Source: Oscillospiraceae bacterium (lineage in GTDB: Bacteria; Bacillota; Clostridia; Christensenellales; Aristaeellaceae). Taken from it: 5,751 nucleotides of DNA. A model generated the notes under the pieces. The model was given only the letters and a program-made list of their open reading frames with translations. It ran no database searches and was not told the DNA's origin. Below are positions 1-5,751 of the stretch, piece by piece; within the stretch, counting starts at the first letter, position 1; every line of letters starts with the position of its first letter. Made by a program: the position numbers and the translations under genes. The stretch lies in contig JAISBH010000280.1 in the NCBI GenBank assembly GCA_031266295.1, positions 1 to 5,751 of the forward strand, given 5' to 3'.

Positions 1-121
1 TAGTGGCGGGGCGCCACAAACTTAAAGCGCATTCGGTTCGCAAACCGAACAGCGTCCCGCCGCAGCGACTCGTGCGGCATCCCAGGCACATTTGTGGAAT
101 TCTAAATTTGGAATTGCTGGA
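1..121 (+). other. Non-coding stretch with several overlapping hairpins
   Basis: No convincing gene is seen here. Three short perfect hairpins are present: 3-8 with 12-17, 32-38 with 43-49, and 59-64 with 73-78. A longer helix is also possible: 3-14 can pair with 52-63 over 12 positions, ten Watson-Crick and two G-U, enclosing the middle hairpin. That helix excludes the first and third small hairpins, so the segment can take two alternative folds. The G-U pairs become A-C mismatches on the other strand, which favours a plus-strand RNA if it is transcribed. Near the right end, 98-115 is an 18-base near-perfect dyad (AATTCTAAATTTGGAATT). No hairpin is followed by a T-run, so none is a standard intrinsic terminator. 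It could be the 3' region of a gene left of the window, a small RNA or a dispersed repeat. The identity is unknown. Confidence 0.4.
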
Positions 122-955
122 TTAAAGCTCAAACGCCTTGGCTTTCTGCCTTCCGCTCAGGTAAAATAAACCTATGCATACCGTTGAAGGAACTATGTAC
201 GCCCAGTGCCGCGTCACTATCAGCATCGCCAGCATCCCCATGCCGTATATCCCGTATCGCTTGCGCTTGCCCGACTGCAGCAGTCTCGCCTTCCATAGCG
301 ATGGATCAAACCTACGGTTGCGCCGTCTGCGTCCCAGCTCCTGCAGCTGCTCGTCCGTTGCCGGCGCGGCTACCCCGGATATCTGCATCAGCCCTTCGCG
401 TCCCAGTAATCTCGTCCTGGGCTGTATATCCTCCGCATACAATACCGCCTCCGCCGCGAACGGGCACGTCGCGCACACCACGCATACATCAATGGCGTAT
501 TTCCGCGCCGCCCGCACCGCCGCCAGTACGTCGTCCCTCCCGGCCCTCGACGATGCGTGCTTGAGTATGCACTGTATATATACCCGCCGCTCATCGGACC
601 GCGCGATAACCCCGTCCTCTACCTGCTCAAACTCGCTTAGCGGCATCAGCCCGCTTAGCCATGTCGCCGCGTTCGCCGCTGCGCTTGCCGCCGACTGCAG
701 AATCAGCGAGTCCACCGCCAGCTGTCCGCCGATCCGCTGCCTTAGACTCTTCTCCCGCGCGGCCAGCGTCCGCCGTTCCCCCAGCCTGATCGCCAGCATC
801 CACAAACCCGCCAGCCCGATCCCCGCCGCCAGCGCTGGCCATGCCCGCGCCCACAGCAGATAGAACCAGCCGACACTCAACGCGAGTATCAGCAGCCTTA
901 ACCCTACCCGGTCGATCCAGCCCGACAACGGAGTCGGTCGATCCAGCGGCTGCAT
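122..955 (-). CDS. Four-helix membrane protein with degenerate Mrr/REase-like domain
   Basis: This is a 277-residue protein I cannot assign to a named family with certainty. Two hydrophobic segments lie near the N-terminus (about 19-36 and 40-57) and two near the C-terminus (about 235-248 and 251-266). Basic residues (61-62, 208-233, 269-273) put both termini and the central part in the cytoplasm. Residues about 80-195 follow the layout of Mrr-type restriction endonuclease domains: a strand with an acidic turn (D114), then VYIQCILKH (125-133), a helix, a strand (DVCVVCATCPF, 156-166) and a closing LLGREGLMQI segment. In active Mrr domains the second core strand carries Q-x-K; here it reads QCI (128-130), so the catalytic lysine is missing or moved to K132. 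A non-cleaving nucleic-acid-binding or structural role is inferred. A basic linker (RRRRNRR, 209-215) precedes the last helices. The start is well supported: GGAGGT lies six bases before the ATG. No clear promoter is seen, so it may be read through from hisS. Confidence 0.8.
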   Translation of the reverse strand: MQPLDRPTPLSGWIDRVGLRLLILALSVGWFYLLWARAWPALAAGIGLAGLWMLAIRLGERRTLAAREKSLRQRIGGQLAVDSLILQSAASAAANAATWLSGLMPLSEFEQVEDGVIARSDERRVYIQCILKHASSRAGRDDVLAAVRAARKYAIDVCVVCATCPFAAEAVLYAEDIQPRTRLLGREGLMQISGVAAPATDEQLQELGRRRRNRRFDPSLWKARLLQSGKRKRYGIYGMGMLAMLIVTRHWAYIVPSTVCIGLFYLSGRQKAKAFEL

Positions 956-961
956 AGTTTT

Positions 962-967
962 ACCTCC
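962..967 (-). promoter_or_regulatory. Shine-Dalgarno site of the membrane protein gene
   Basis: The minus strand reads GGAGGT, six bases before the ATG at 955. This consensus site at ideal spacing fixes the start of the downstream membrane protein gene. Confidence 0.8.
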
Positions 968-1061
968 GCCTATGTTTGGTATATTTATTATTATTGGTTA
1001 GGGAGGCCGGAATCATTCGCGAGATAAGTATATTAGGGGAACTTTCAACCCTCCGTATAAC

Positions 1062-1188
1062 GCATCACTGCAAGCGTCTCCCAAAGTGGTGTAAAGCCCC
1101 AGCGATGCAAAACCCCGTACCGCTAAAAACTTCCCATCTTCGCGCGTCTTTTCGCCGCGAATCCGTGGAATCCTTAACGGTACGGGGT
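1062..1188 (-). ncRNA. Candidate structured RNA or repeat downstream of hisS
   Basis: Read on the minus strand, this part of the gap after hisS folds into two adjacent stems. The first pairs 1178-1188 with 1112-1122 over 11 perfect base pairs (CGGTACGGGGT on one arm). It extends past one mismatch by three more pairs and encloses a second hairpin at 1139-1161 (TTCGCG/CGCGAA, eight pairs with a bulged G). After a short T-run (1109-1112) comes a second stem, 1100-1108 with 1062-1070, of nine pairs including one G-U; a further U-G pair (1109 with 1061) can extend it. The G-U pairs exist only in minus-strand RNA, which matches read-through from hisS. The T-run of four is too short for a confident terminator. 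I do not recognise a known RNA family. Alternatives are an unusual 3' UTR, a miniature inverted-repeat element or a dispersed repeat. Confidence 0.35.
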
Positions 1189-1193
1189 ATAGA

Positions 1194-1218
1194 CTATTGA
1201 GCAAGCCTGGATCAATAG
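1194..1218 (-). other. Small hairpin just after hisS
   Basis: CTATTGA and TCAATAG form a perfect seven-base-pair stem with an 11-base loop, starting 16 bases past the hisS stop codon. The stem is AT-rich and has no T-run after it, so it is more likely an RNA-stabilising 3' hairpin, or part of the larger structured stretch beyond it, than a terminator. Confidence 0.3.
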
Positions 1219-1233
1219 CGAGTATCCCTATAA

Positions 1234-2499
1234 TCAATGCCCCATAACACCCCGCCGAACCGCCGCGATTACTTCGCCTCGCGGGAGTTCGGCTTCGCTG
1301 TGGGTCGCTAGGTCGCGCAGTTTTACATTTCCGCGCGCGGCCTCGTCTCCGCCTGTCACTATTAAGAGCGGCGCGCCCGTTTTGTCCGCGTACCGGAATT
1401 GCGCCTTGAGACTGCGGCCCGCGTGGTCTGTGTCCGCTTTGATCCCTGACTCCCGTAGTTCCTCCGTCAGTCTTAGCGCGTTCAGCCGATCGACCGCGCT
1501 TAGCGGCGCGACATATACGTCCAGCGGCCGCTCCACTTCCGGCGCGGCTCCGCTATCCTCCAACAGTTCTATCAACCGCTCCAAGCCCATTCCGAACCCA
1601 AAACCTGCCAGCTTTGGCCCGTCCAGCTGCTCTACCAGTCCATCATACCGCCCGCCGCCGACTATAGTCGGCCCACCCCCCGCCGGTATCACCTCAAACA
1701 CAGTCCTTGTATAATAATCCAGCCCGCGCACAATCCTCGGATCCACATCGTATGGAATCCCTATCGCCTCTAGCGCGGCCTTCAATCCCTCGAAATGCTC
1801 CCTGCACTCGTCGCACAGGCAGTCCAGCACAACCGGCGCGCCCTCAAGCTCCGCCTGGCACGAGCCTACCTTGCAATCCAATATCCTCAGCGGATTCTTT
1901 TCAAACCGCTGCCCGCACGTCTCGCACAACCGTCTAAGTCTCGGCTCTATGAATGACCTCAGCTTCTTGTGATACTCCGCCCTGCACGCCGGACACCCTA
2001 TGCTGTTAATGTGCAGCGCCCGATCGCTCACACCCAGTTTCCTTATCACACGCAGCGCCAGCGAAATGACCTCCGCGTCGCACGTGGGCAGCGGCGCGCC
2101 GAATACCTCCACACCAAACTGATGATGCTCGCGCATCCGGCCTTTCTGCGGAGCCTCGTACCTGAATATCGGTGAGTTCAAATAGTACATCTTCACCGGC
2201 ATCGGCCCGGATTGCATTCCCGCCTCCAGCATCGCTCTCACCGCGCCCGCTGTGCCTTCCGGTTTAAGGGTGATCGACCGGCCGCCTTTGTCGTTAAACG
2301 TGTACATCTCTTTTTGTACGACGTCGGTAGTGTCGCCTACACCGCGCAGGAATAGCTCCGTGTGCTCGAATACCGGCGTCCTCACCTCTCTGAATCCCGC
2401 TAGCGAGGCCGTCTTCCGCATCGCTTCCTCAACCGCCTGCCATACGCTGCTCCGACCCGGCAGTACGTCGTAAGTCCCTTTCGGCGCTTGTATCGCCAT
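1234..2499 (-). CDS. hisS: Histidine--tRNA ligase (HisRS), class II
   Basis: This enzyme attaches histidine to tRNA-His using ATP, in the cytoplasm, as a homodimer. At 421 residues it is the normal bacterial length and looks intact. The N-terminus PKGTYDVLPG (6-15) is typical of HisRS. Class II motif 1 lies around 39-50, followed by LKPEGTAGAVRA (78-89). Motif 2 with the FRYE arginine spans about 105-134. The HisRS-specific histidine-binding signature RGLDYYTRTVFEV (258-270, catalytic R258) is followed by GGGRYDGLV (281-289), and motif 3 is GFGMGLERL (301-309). The anticodon-binding domain runs from about 326 to the end. The insertion between the catalytic halves holds nine cysteines (169, 172, 192, 195, 209, 214, 227, 229, 232), two of the pairs as CxxC; from memory, many clostridial HisRS share this pattern. 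It lies 26 bases after ftsK, suggesting one operon. The aspS partner often found after hisS in Firmicutes is absent. Confidence 0.97.
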   Translation of the reverse strand: MAIQAPKGTYDVLPGRSSVWQAVEEAMRKTASLAGFREVRTPVFEHTELFLRGVGDTTDVVQKEMYTFNDKGGRSITLKPEGTAGAVRAMLEAGMQSGPMPVKMYYLNSPIFRYEAPQKGRMREHHQFGVEVFGAPLPTCDAEVISLALRVIRKLGVSDRALHINSIGCPACRAEYHKKLRSFIEPRLRRLCETCGQRFEKNPLRILDCKVGSCQAELEGAPVVLDCLCDECREHFEGLKAALEAIGIPYDVDPRIVRGLDYYTRTVFEVIPAGGGPTIVGGGRYDGLVEQLDGPKLAGFGFGMGLERLIELLEDSGAAPEVERPLDVYVAPLSAVDRLNALRLTEELRESGIKADTDHAGRSLKAQFRYADKTGAPLLIVTGGDEAARGNVKLRDLATHSEAELPRGEVIAAVRRGVMGH

Positions 2500-2509
2500 T
2501 AAGCACCCG

Positions 2510-2514
2510 CTCCT
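2510..2514 (-). promoter_or_regulatory. Ribosome binding site of hisS
   Basis: AGGAG on the minus strand lies ten bases before the hisS ATG, slightly longer than the best spacing. It sits in the 26-base gap after the ftsK stop codon, which leaves no room for a separate promoter and supports co-transcription. No T-box leader can fit here, so control of hisS by uncharged tRNA is not visible. Confidence 0.55.
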
Positions 2515-2525
2515 ATCATTGTTTG

Positions 2526-5489
2526 TTATCGTTTCGGAAACATCCGCTTAAACTCATCGGCGCTTATCAGCACGTCGCGGGGCTTGGATCCCTCGCTCTG
2601 CGCGATGATTCCGCGCCGCGACATTTCGTCTATCAGCCGTCCCGCCCTAGCATATCCCACCTTCAGCCTGCGCTGCAACATACTGATAGAGGCTTGGCCG
2701 CTCTCTATGACCATCTCCGCCGCTTCCTTCAACAGCTCGTCGATGGTGGCGTCGTTCAAGTCCTCATCGACCGACGATTCGTCTCCCTCATTTGCCAGGT
2801 AGTCTATCACCGACGAGGAGTATTCCGGCTCGTGCCGCTGTTTGACATAATCCACCACGCGCGCCACCTCTTGATCCGACACGAAGCACCCTTGCACGCG
2901 CAGCGGTTTGCCTCCGCCGGACGGCGCGTACAACATGTCGCCGCGCCCTATCAGCTTTTCCGCGCCCGCCGTGTCCAGGATCGTACGCGCGTCGACCTGA
3001 GAGGCCACCGCGAACGCGATTCTTGACGGGATGTTGCTCTTTATTACGCCCGTAATGACGTTCACCGACGGACGCTGCGTCGCGATCACCAGATGAATAC
3101 CCGCCGCGCGAGCCAGCTGTGCCAGGCGGCATATCGATTCCTCGACGTCCTTGGACGCAACCAGCATCAGGTCGGCCAACTCATCTATCACTACGACGAT
3201 CTGAGGCATCAGCGGATCGCCCTGCGCGCGTTTCGCGTTGAAGCCGCGTATGTCGCGCACCTCGCGCGCCGCAAACTTGCGATACCGGTCCTCCATCTCA
3301 ATCACGGCCCACTTGAGCGCCTTGGCGGCCTCCTTCGGGTCGGTGACTACGGGAGCCTCCAGGTGCGGGATGCCGTTGTATACCGACAGCTCGACGACCT
3401 TCGGATCGACTAGTATCAGCCGCACCTCTTGCGGCGTCGCGCGGTATATCAGCGATGTGATGATCGTATTGATGCATACCGACTTGCCCGAGCCTGTCGC
3501 TCCCGCTATCAGCAGGTGGGGCATACTGCTCAGGTTCGCTATGATACGCTTGCCCGCGATATCCTTGCCCAGCGCTATGGCCAGCTTTGACGGATGGTTC
3601 TGTGATTCGTCGCTCTCCAGCACATCGCGCAGCAGCACGGTTGAAACGTTCTCGTTGGGTATCTCAATGCCGACCGCCGACTTGCCTGGTATCGGCGCCT
3701 CGATGCGCACGCCCAGCGCGGCCATATTCAGCGCGATGTCGTCGGTTAGGCTGACTATCCTAGCCACCTTGATGCCCGGCCCCGGCTGCACCTCATACCG
3801 CGTGATCGCAGGCCCGTGGGTCACGTGCACAACCTTGGCCGTCAATCCGAAACTGGTCAGCGTCTCTTCCAATTTTAATGAATTACGCTGGTCGACGGAG
3901 CGGGTATCCTGCGGCGATTCCGGTTTGCCCCTGTTCAGCAGTTCGAACGGCGGCGTGCGATACTTGTCGTCCGACAGGAATGGTTCGGGGTATCGCTTGA
4001 ACGAATCCGGTTCGGGTACGGCGTCATGCCGATCCGGCGGAGCGTTCTGCGAGGTTGGCGCGGATTGATTGAATACATCGCCAACCGAGCGACCGCTTAC
4101 GGCGGGAGGCGCGGCCTGCACCATCGCGGGCTGCGCAAACGACGCGGGCTCCAGATCGATTCCCTCGATATCCACGCGCGGCAGCGGTTCCCATGGCGGC
4201 GCGTCTTCCTCGCCGTCCGAGTCAATCCCGTCTTGAGTCCCGACGCCGCCTTCCGGTATGACGTCCAGCTCGTCATAACGCTTTCGCTGTTCGTCCAAAT
4301 ATGACGGCAGTTCGCCAGGCTGGCGCTTATGCGGCAGGGCGGTGGGCAACGTTGTGCCGTCGGGCACGATGTCCTCAATGAACAGGCGTTTCGCGGCGTT
4401 CGGGTCGTTCATCCGCACGGGTTTGGCCGTCGGCTCGCCCGAGGCGTGTATTGGCTCTATCGGCTGTTGAATCCGCCGTTCTGGGCTTGGCCGCAGCGGA
4501 ATCACGCGGCCTCGATTCCCCGCGTCGTCCCTCGACGGGACGCGGGGTTTTGCCGGGGGCGCGGGATACTGCGCGGACGAACCCTGATCCCCGTCGGCGG
4601 CGAATGAATCGCCGCCATTATCCTGATTATATGGCGCAAGTTCACCCCCATCCGCGATTCCTGGCGGATAGATGCCGTATGACGCGGAAACCGCCGCATC
4701 TCCCTCTCCTCGCCGCATACGCCACACGCTCCAGCGATCCTCAGCCCACACGCGCACGCCGCCCCATCGTTTGCTCATCCACGCCCACATCTTGTCCCCC
4801 AGCGCGGGTACAGATACCTTGAACAGCATCAAGAAATCGGCCAGCATCAGGCAGACCAGCAGTATGTTCGCGCCCCACTCGGCCAGCGCGATGGTCAGCG
4901 GATAGGCGATCAGCGCGCCCAGCGCACCGCCGCCGTGCGGAGTTACCGCCGAATATTTATATGACTCCTTTATAAACTCTCTATAGTTAAGCGGTATCAG
5001 GTAATTCCGCACGAAACTCGCGACGGTCTTGAATTGCGTCACCTGCGCGATGGCCGTGACGCATACCACCAGCGCGGCGATCAGCAGCACCGTGCTCATC
5101 CGCACCGGGTTTTTAGCGGAGAACGCCACCAGCGCGCCCGTCCAAATAACGATCAGCGGGAACCAGAACGCGAAGCGGCCCATGCTCCCCTGTATCGCGG
5201 CGCGGACGGCCTGCAGGAAGCCCGTCGGCGCGGACCATATAAGGCTGCAGAACAGTATCAGCCCGGCGCCGATGACCAGAACGCCCAGCGCGCCACGCAC
5301 GAACACGGCCTCCGGCCTGGTTTTTTTCGGAGGCTTGACCACCATGGGCACGCTCGTCTTAGCGAGAGCCTTGCCGGAGGATTTATTGGAAGCGCGCTGG
5401 TGAGCGCCTTTTGATCCAGATTGATCGACAGGCCTGGTCGCGCCGCCGCGAGGTTGAGCTGTACGCGCTGAACTGCTTGACTTGGGCAC
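2526..5489 (-). CDS. ftsK: DNA translocase FtsK/SpoIIIE
   Basis: This is a membrane-anchored, ATP-driven hexameric DNA pump that moves chromosomal DNA across a closing septum or into the forespore. With the GTG start it has 987 residues. The N-terminal anchor has hydrophobic segments at about 62-82, 105-124 and 129-149, and one or two at 188-224. A long proline- and acid-rich linker follows, about 240-505. The alpha domain starts around 520. The RecA-like motor carries Walker A GATGSGKS (663-670), Walker B VVVIDE (765-770) and the ATQRPS segment (803-808). A C-terminal winged-helix gamma domain (about 910-985) would read polarity sequences in the DNA. It is longer than B. subtilis SpoIIIE (787) mainly because of the linker. 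An ATG at 5495 is in frame, but GGAGGG is only one base from it and six bases from the GTG at 5489, so the GTG is preferred. Sequence alone does not separate FtsK from SpoIIIE roles. It is followed closely by hisS. Confidence 0.95.
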   Translation of the reverse strand: MPKSSSSARTAQPRGGATRPVDQSGSKGAHQRASNKSSGKALAKTSVPMVVKPPKKTRPEAVFVRGALGVLVIGAGLILFCSLIWSAPTGFLQAVRAAIQGSMGRFAFWFPLIVIWTGALVAFSAKNPVRMSTVLLIAALVVCVTAIAQVTQFKTVASFVRNYLIPLNYREFIKESYKYSAVTPHGGGALGALIAYPLTIALAEWGANILLVCLMLADFLMLFKVSVPALGDKMWAWMSKRWGGVRVWAEDRWSVWRMRRGEGDAAVSASYGIYPPGIADGGELAPYNQDNGGDSFAADGDQGSSAQYPAPPAKPRVPSRDDAGNRGRVIPLRPSPERRIQQPIEPIHASGEPTAKPVRMNDPNAAKRLFIEDIVPDGTTLPTALPHKRQPGELPSYLDEQRKRYDELDVIPEGGVGTQDGIDSDGEEDAPPWEPLPRVDIEGIDLEPASFAQPAMVQAAPPAVSGRSVGDVFNQSAPTSQNAPPDRHDAVPEPDSFKRYPEPFLSDDKYRTPPFELLNRGKPESPQDTRSVDQRNSLKLEETLTSFGLTAKVVHVTHGPAITRYEVQPGPGIKVARIVSLTDDIALNMAALGVRIEAPIPGKSAVGIEIPNENVSTVLLRDVLESDESQNHPSKLAIALGKDIAGKRIIANLSSMPHLLIAGATGSGKSVCINTIITSLIYRATPQEVRLILVDPKVVELSVYNGIPHLEAPVVTDPKEAAKALKWAVIEMEDRYRKFAAREVRDIRGFNAKRAQGDPLMPQIVVVIDELADLMLVASKDVEESICRLAQLARAAGIHLVIATQRPSVNVITGVIKSNIPSRIAFAVASQVDARTILDTAGAEKLIGRGDMLYAPSGGGKPLRVQGCFVSDQEVARVVDYVKQRHEPEYSSSVIDYLANEGDESSVDEDLNDATIDELLKEAAEMVIESGQASISMLQRRLKVGYARAGRLIDEMSRRGIIAQSEGSKPRDVLISADEFKRMFPKR

Positions 5490-5495
5490 TTGCAT

Positions 5496-5501
5496 CCCTC
5501 C
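5496..5501 (-). promoter_or_regulatory. Shine-Dalgarno site that decides the ftsK start
   Basis: GGAGGG on the minus strand abuts the in-frame ATG at 5495 with no usable spacing, but stands six bases from the GTG at 5489. This points to the GTG, two codons further in, as the real start. Confidence 0.6.
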
Positions 5502-5532
5502 ATCGGAACGCGGCTACCCCCGCGTCTATCAC

Positions 5533-5538
5533 ATTGTA
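5533..5538 (-). promoter_or_regulatory. Extended -10 promoter element for ftsK-hisS
   Basis: The minus strand reads TGGTACAAT, an extended -10 (TGn) joined to TACAAT, a one-base variant of the sigma-A consensus. Initiation about seven bases on would give a leader of roughly 35 bases before the ftsK GTG. No good -35 hexamer is found 16-18 bases upstream, as is common for extended -10 promoters. The proposed insertion sequence end at 5571 lies just beyond the -35 region, so this promoter would survive the insertion. Confidence 0.45.
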
Positions 5539-5632
5539 CCATATGATGGAAGGGTTTGCTAGCGGTTGTCCAGGGCGTGTTCACGAAAAATTGAACTACA
5601 AATAATACATAATGAGTTGAAGATTACTGGGG

Positions 5633-5640
5633 AAAGGAGG
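5633..5640 (+). promoter_or_regulatory. Shine-Dalgarno site of the truncated transposase gene
   Basis: AAAGGAGG, six bases before the GTG at 5647, is a near-perfect anti-16S match. The only nearby alternative, TTG at 5645, runs into a stop after a few codons, so the GTG is the start. Confidence 0.8.
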
Positions 5641-5646
5641 AAAATT

Positions 5647-5751
5647 GTGGATGAGGTGATTGAAGTGAGGTTCCTGATACGGCGATTGAAAAAGCTTGAG
5701 GATGGAAGGCAACCCTGGAAAACAAAATACCCGTTGTATGAAATCTTGGCC
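5647..5751 (+). CDS. ISAs1-family / H-repeat transposase, N-terminal fragment
   Basis: Only the first 35 residues are visible; the gene continues past the window edge with an open frame. The visible part ends in LEDGRQPWKTKYPLYEILA. That matches the conserved opening of ISAs1-family DDE transposases and E. coli H-repeat proteins, which read, from memory, D-x-R-Q-x-W-K-x-x-H-x-L-x-D/E-I-L (the DDE_Tnp_1-associated domain). The DDE catalytic residues would lie further downstream and cannot be checked. The start is GTG with a strong ribosome binding site. Codon and base composition are clearly more AT-rich than in ftsK and hisS, in keeping with a mobile origin. It is transcribed divergently from ftsK. 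Whether the element is intact is unknown. Confidence 0.7.
   Translation, partial: MDEVIEVRFLIRRLKKLEDGRQPWKTKYPLYEILA

Larger units (their letters stand above)
5571..5751 (+). mobile_element. Left end of an ISAs1-family insertion sequence (partial)
   Basis: The transposase start at 5647 implies that an insertion sequence enters from the right edge. Composition turns AT-rich around 5580. The proposed left end at CAGGGCGTGT (5571) is inferred from the composition change and from the CAGGG-like ends I recall for this family. Just inside it is a small inverted repeat, GTTCA (5579-5583) with TGAAC (5592-5596). The right end and target duplication lie outside the window, so the boundary cannot be proved here. 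Confidence 0.45.

Noticed and set aside
32..49. Possible tRNA T-arm (GGTTCGCAAACC)
   Set aside because: No acceptor, D-arm or anticodon arm can be built around it on either strand; it is a simple hairpin.
3..124. A short plus-strand frame from GTG at position 3 to TAA at 122-124
   Set aside because: It is about 40 codons with no visible ribosome binding site and no domain, and it is entirely covered by the hairpins. It cannot be told from chance without upstream sequence.
174..863. A 229-codon plus-strand open frame opposite the membrane protein gene
   Set aside because: It is serine/arginine-rich with no domain, a typical antisense shadow in GC-rich DNA. The minus-strand frame has a proper ribosome binding site and membrane segments.
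1109..1188. Intrinsic terminator of hisS
   Set aside because: The outer stem is strong, but its loop is 55 bases and the T-run only four bases, so a standard terminator is not supported.
1013..1237. A 74-codon minus-strand frame starting with TTG that overlaps the hisS stop codon
   Set aside because: It has a weak start codon, no good ribosome binding site and no recognisable domain, and it covers the inverted repeats, which better explain the sequence. It could be a translated repeat.
3238..4068. A 276-codon plus-strand open frame inside ftsK
   Set aside because: It lies antisense to the conserved motor region of ftsK, has no recognisable domain and reflects codon bias of the real gene.
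5321..5327. Run of seven T (seven A in ftsK codons near Pro-Lys-Lys-Thr) as a frameshift site
   Set aside because: The frame is intact and encodes a plausible basic segment before the first membrane helix. A single homopolymer of this size is not evidence of programmed slippage.

Overview
The window looks like a piece of chromosome from a GC-rich member of the Firmicutes, most likely a clostridial lineage. The basis is a SpoIIIE/FtsK-type DNA translocase, a histidyl-tRNA synthetase with the cysteine-rich insertion familiar from clostridial enzymes, and consensus Shine-Dalgarno sites. This placement is inference; no rRNA or other taxonomic marker is present.

Three genes run leftward on the minus strand. 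At the right is a FtsK/SpoIIIE translocase (2526-5489), preceded by an extended -10 type promoter (5533-5538). After 26 bases comes hisS (1234-2499), very probably in the same transcript. A 278-base gap rich in inverted repeats (956-1233) follows, then a 277-residue membrane protein (122-955). Its soluble middle resembles an Mrr-type restriction endonuclease fold with a damaged active site. Positions 1-121 hold no convincing gene but are full of dyad symmetries.

At the right edge the composition becomes AT-rich. A truncated plus-strand gene starts there with an excellent ribosome binding site (5647 to the edge). Its 35 visible residues match the N-terminus of ISAs1-family / H-repeat transposases. 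An insertion sequence therefore appears to have landed just upstream of the ftsK promoter, with a possible left end near 5571.

ftsK and hisS are housekeeping genes: chromosome segregation into the division septum or forespore, and charging of tRNA-His. I see no sign that either belongs to a defence or mobile system. The less explained parts are the membrane protein with the degenerate nuclease-like domain and the two structured non-coding stretches on either side of it. In both, the G-U pairs make the folds better on one strand than the other. They may be structured RNAs or dispersed repeats. I found no CRISPR array, tRNA, rRNA or complete new system.
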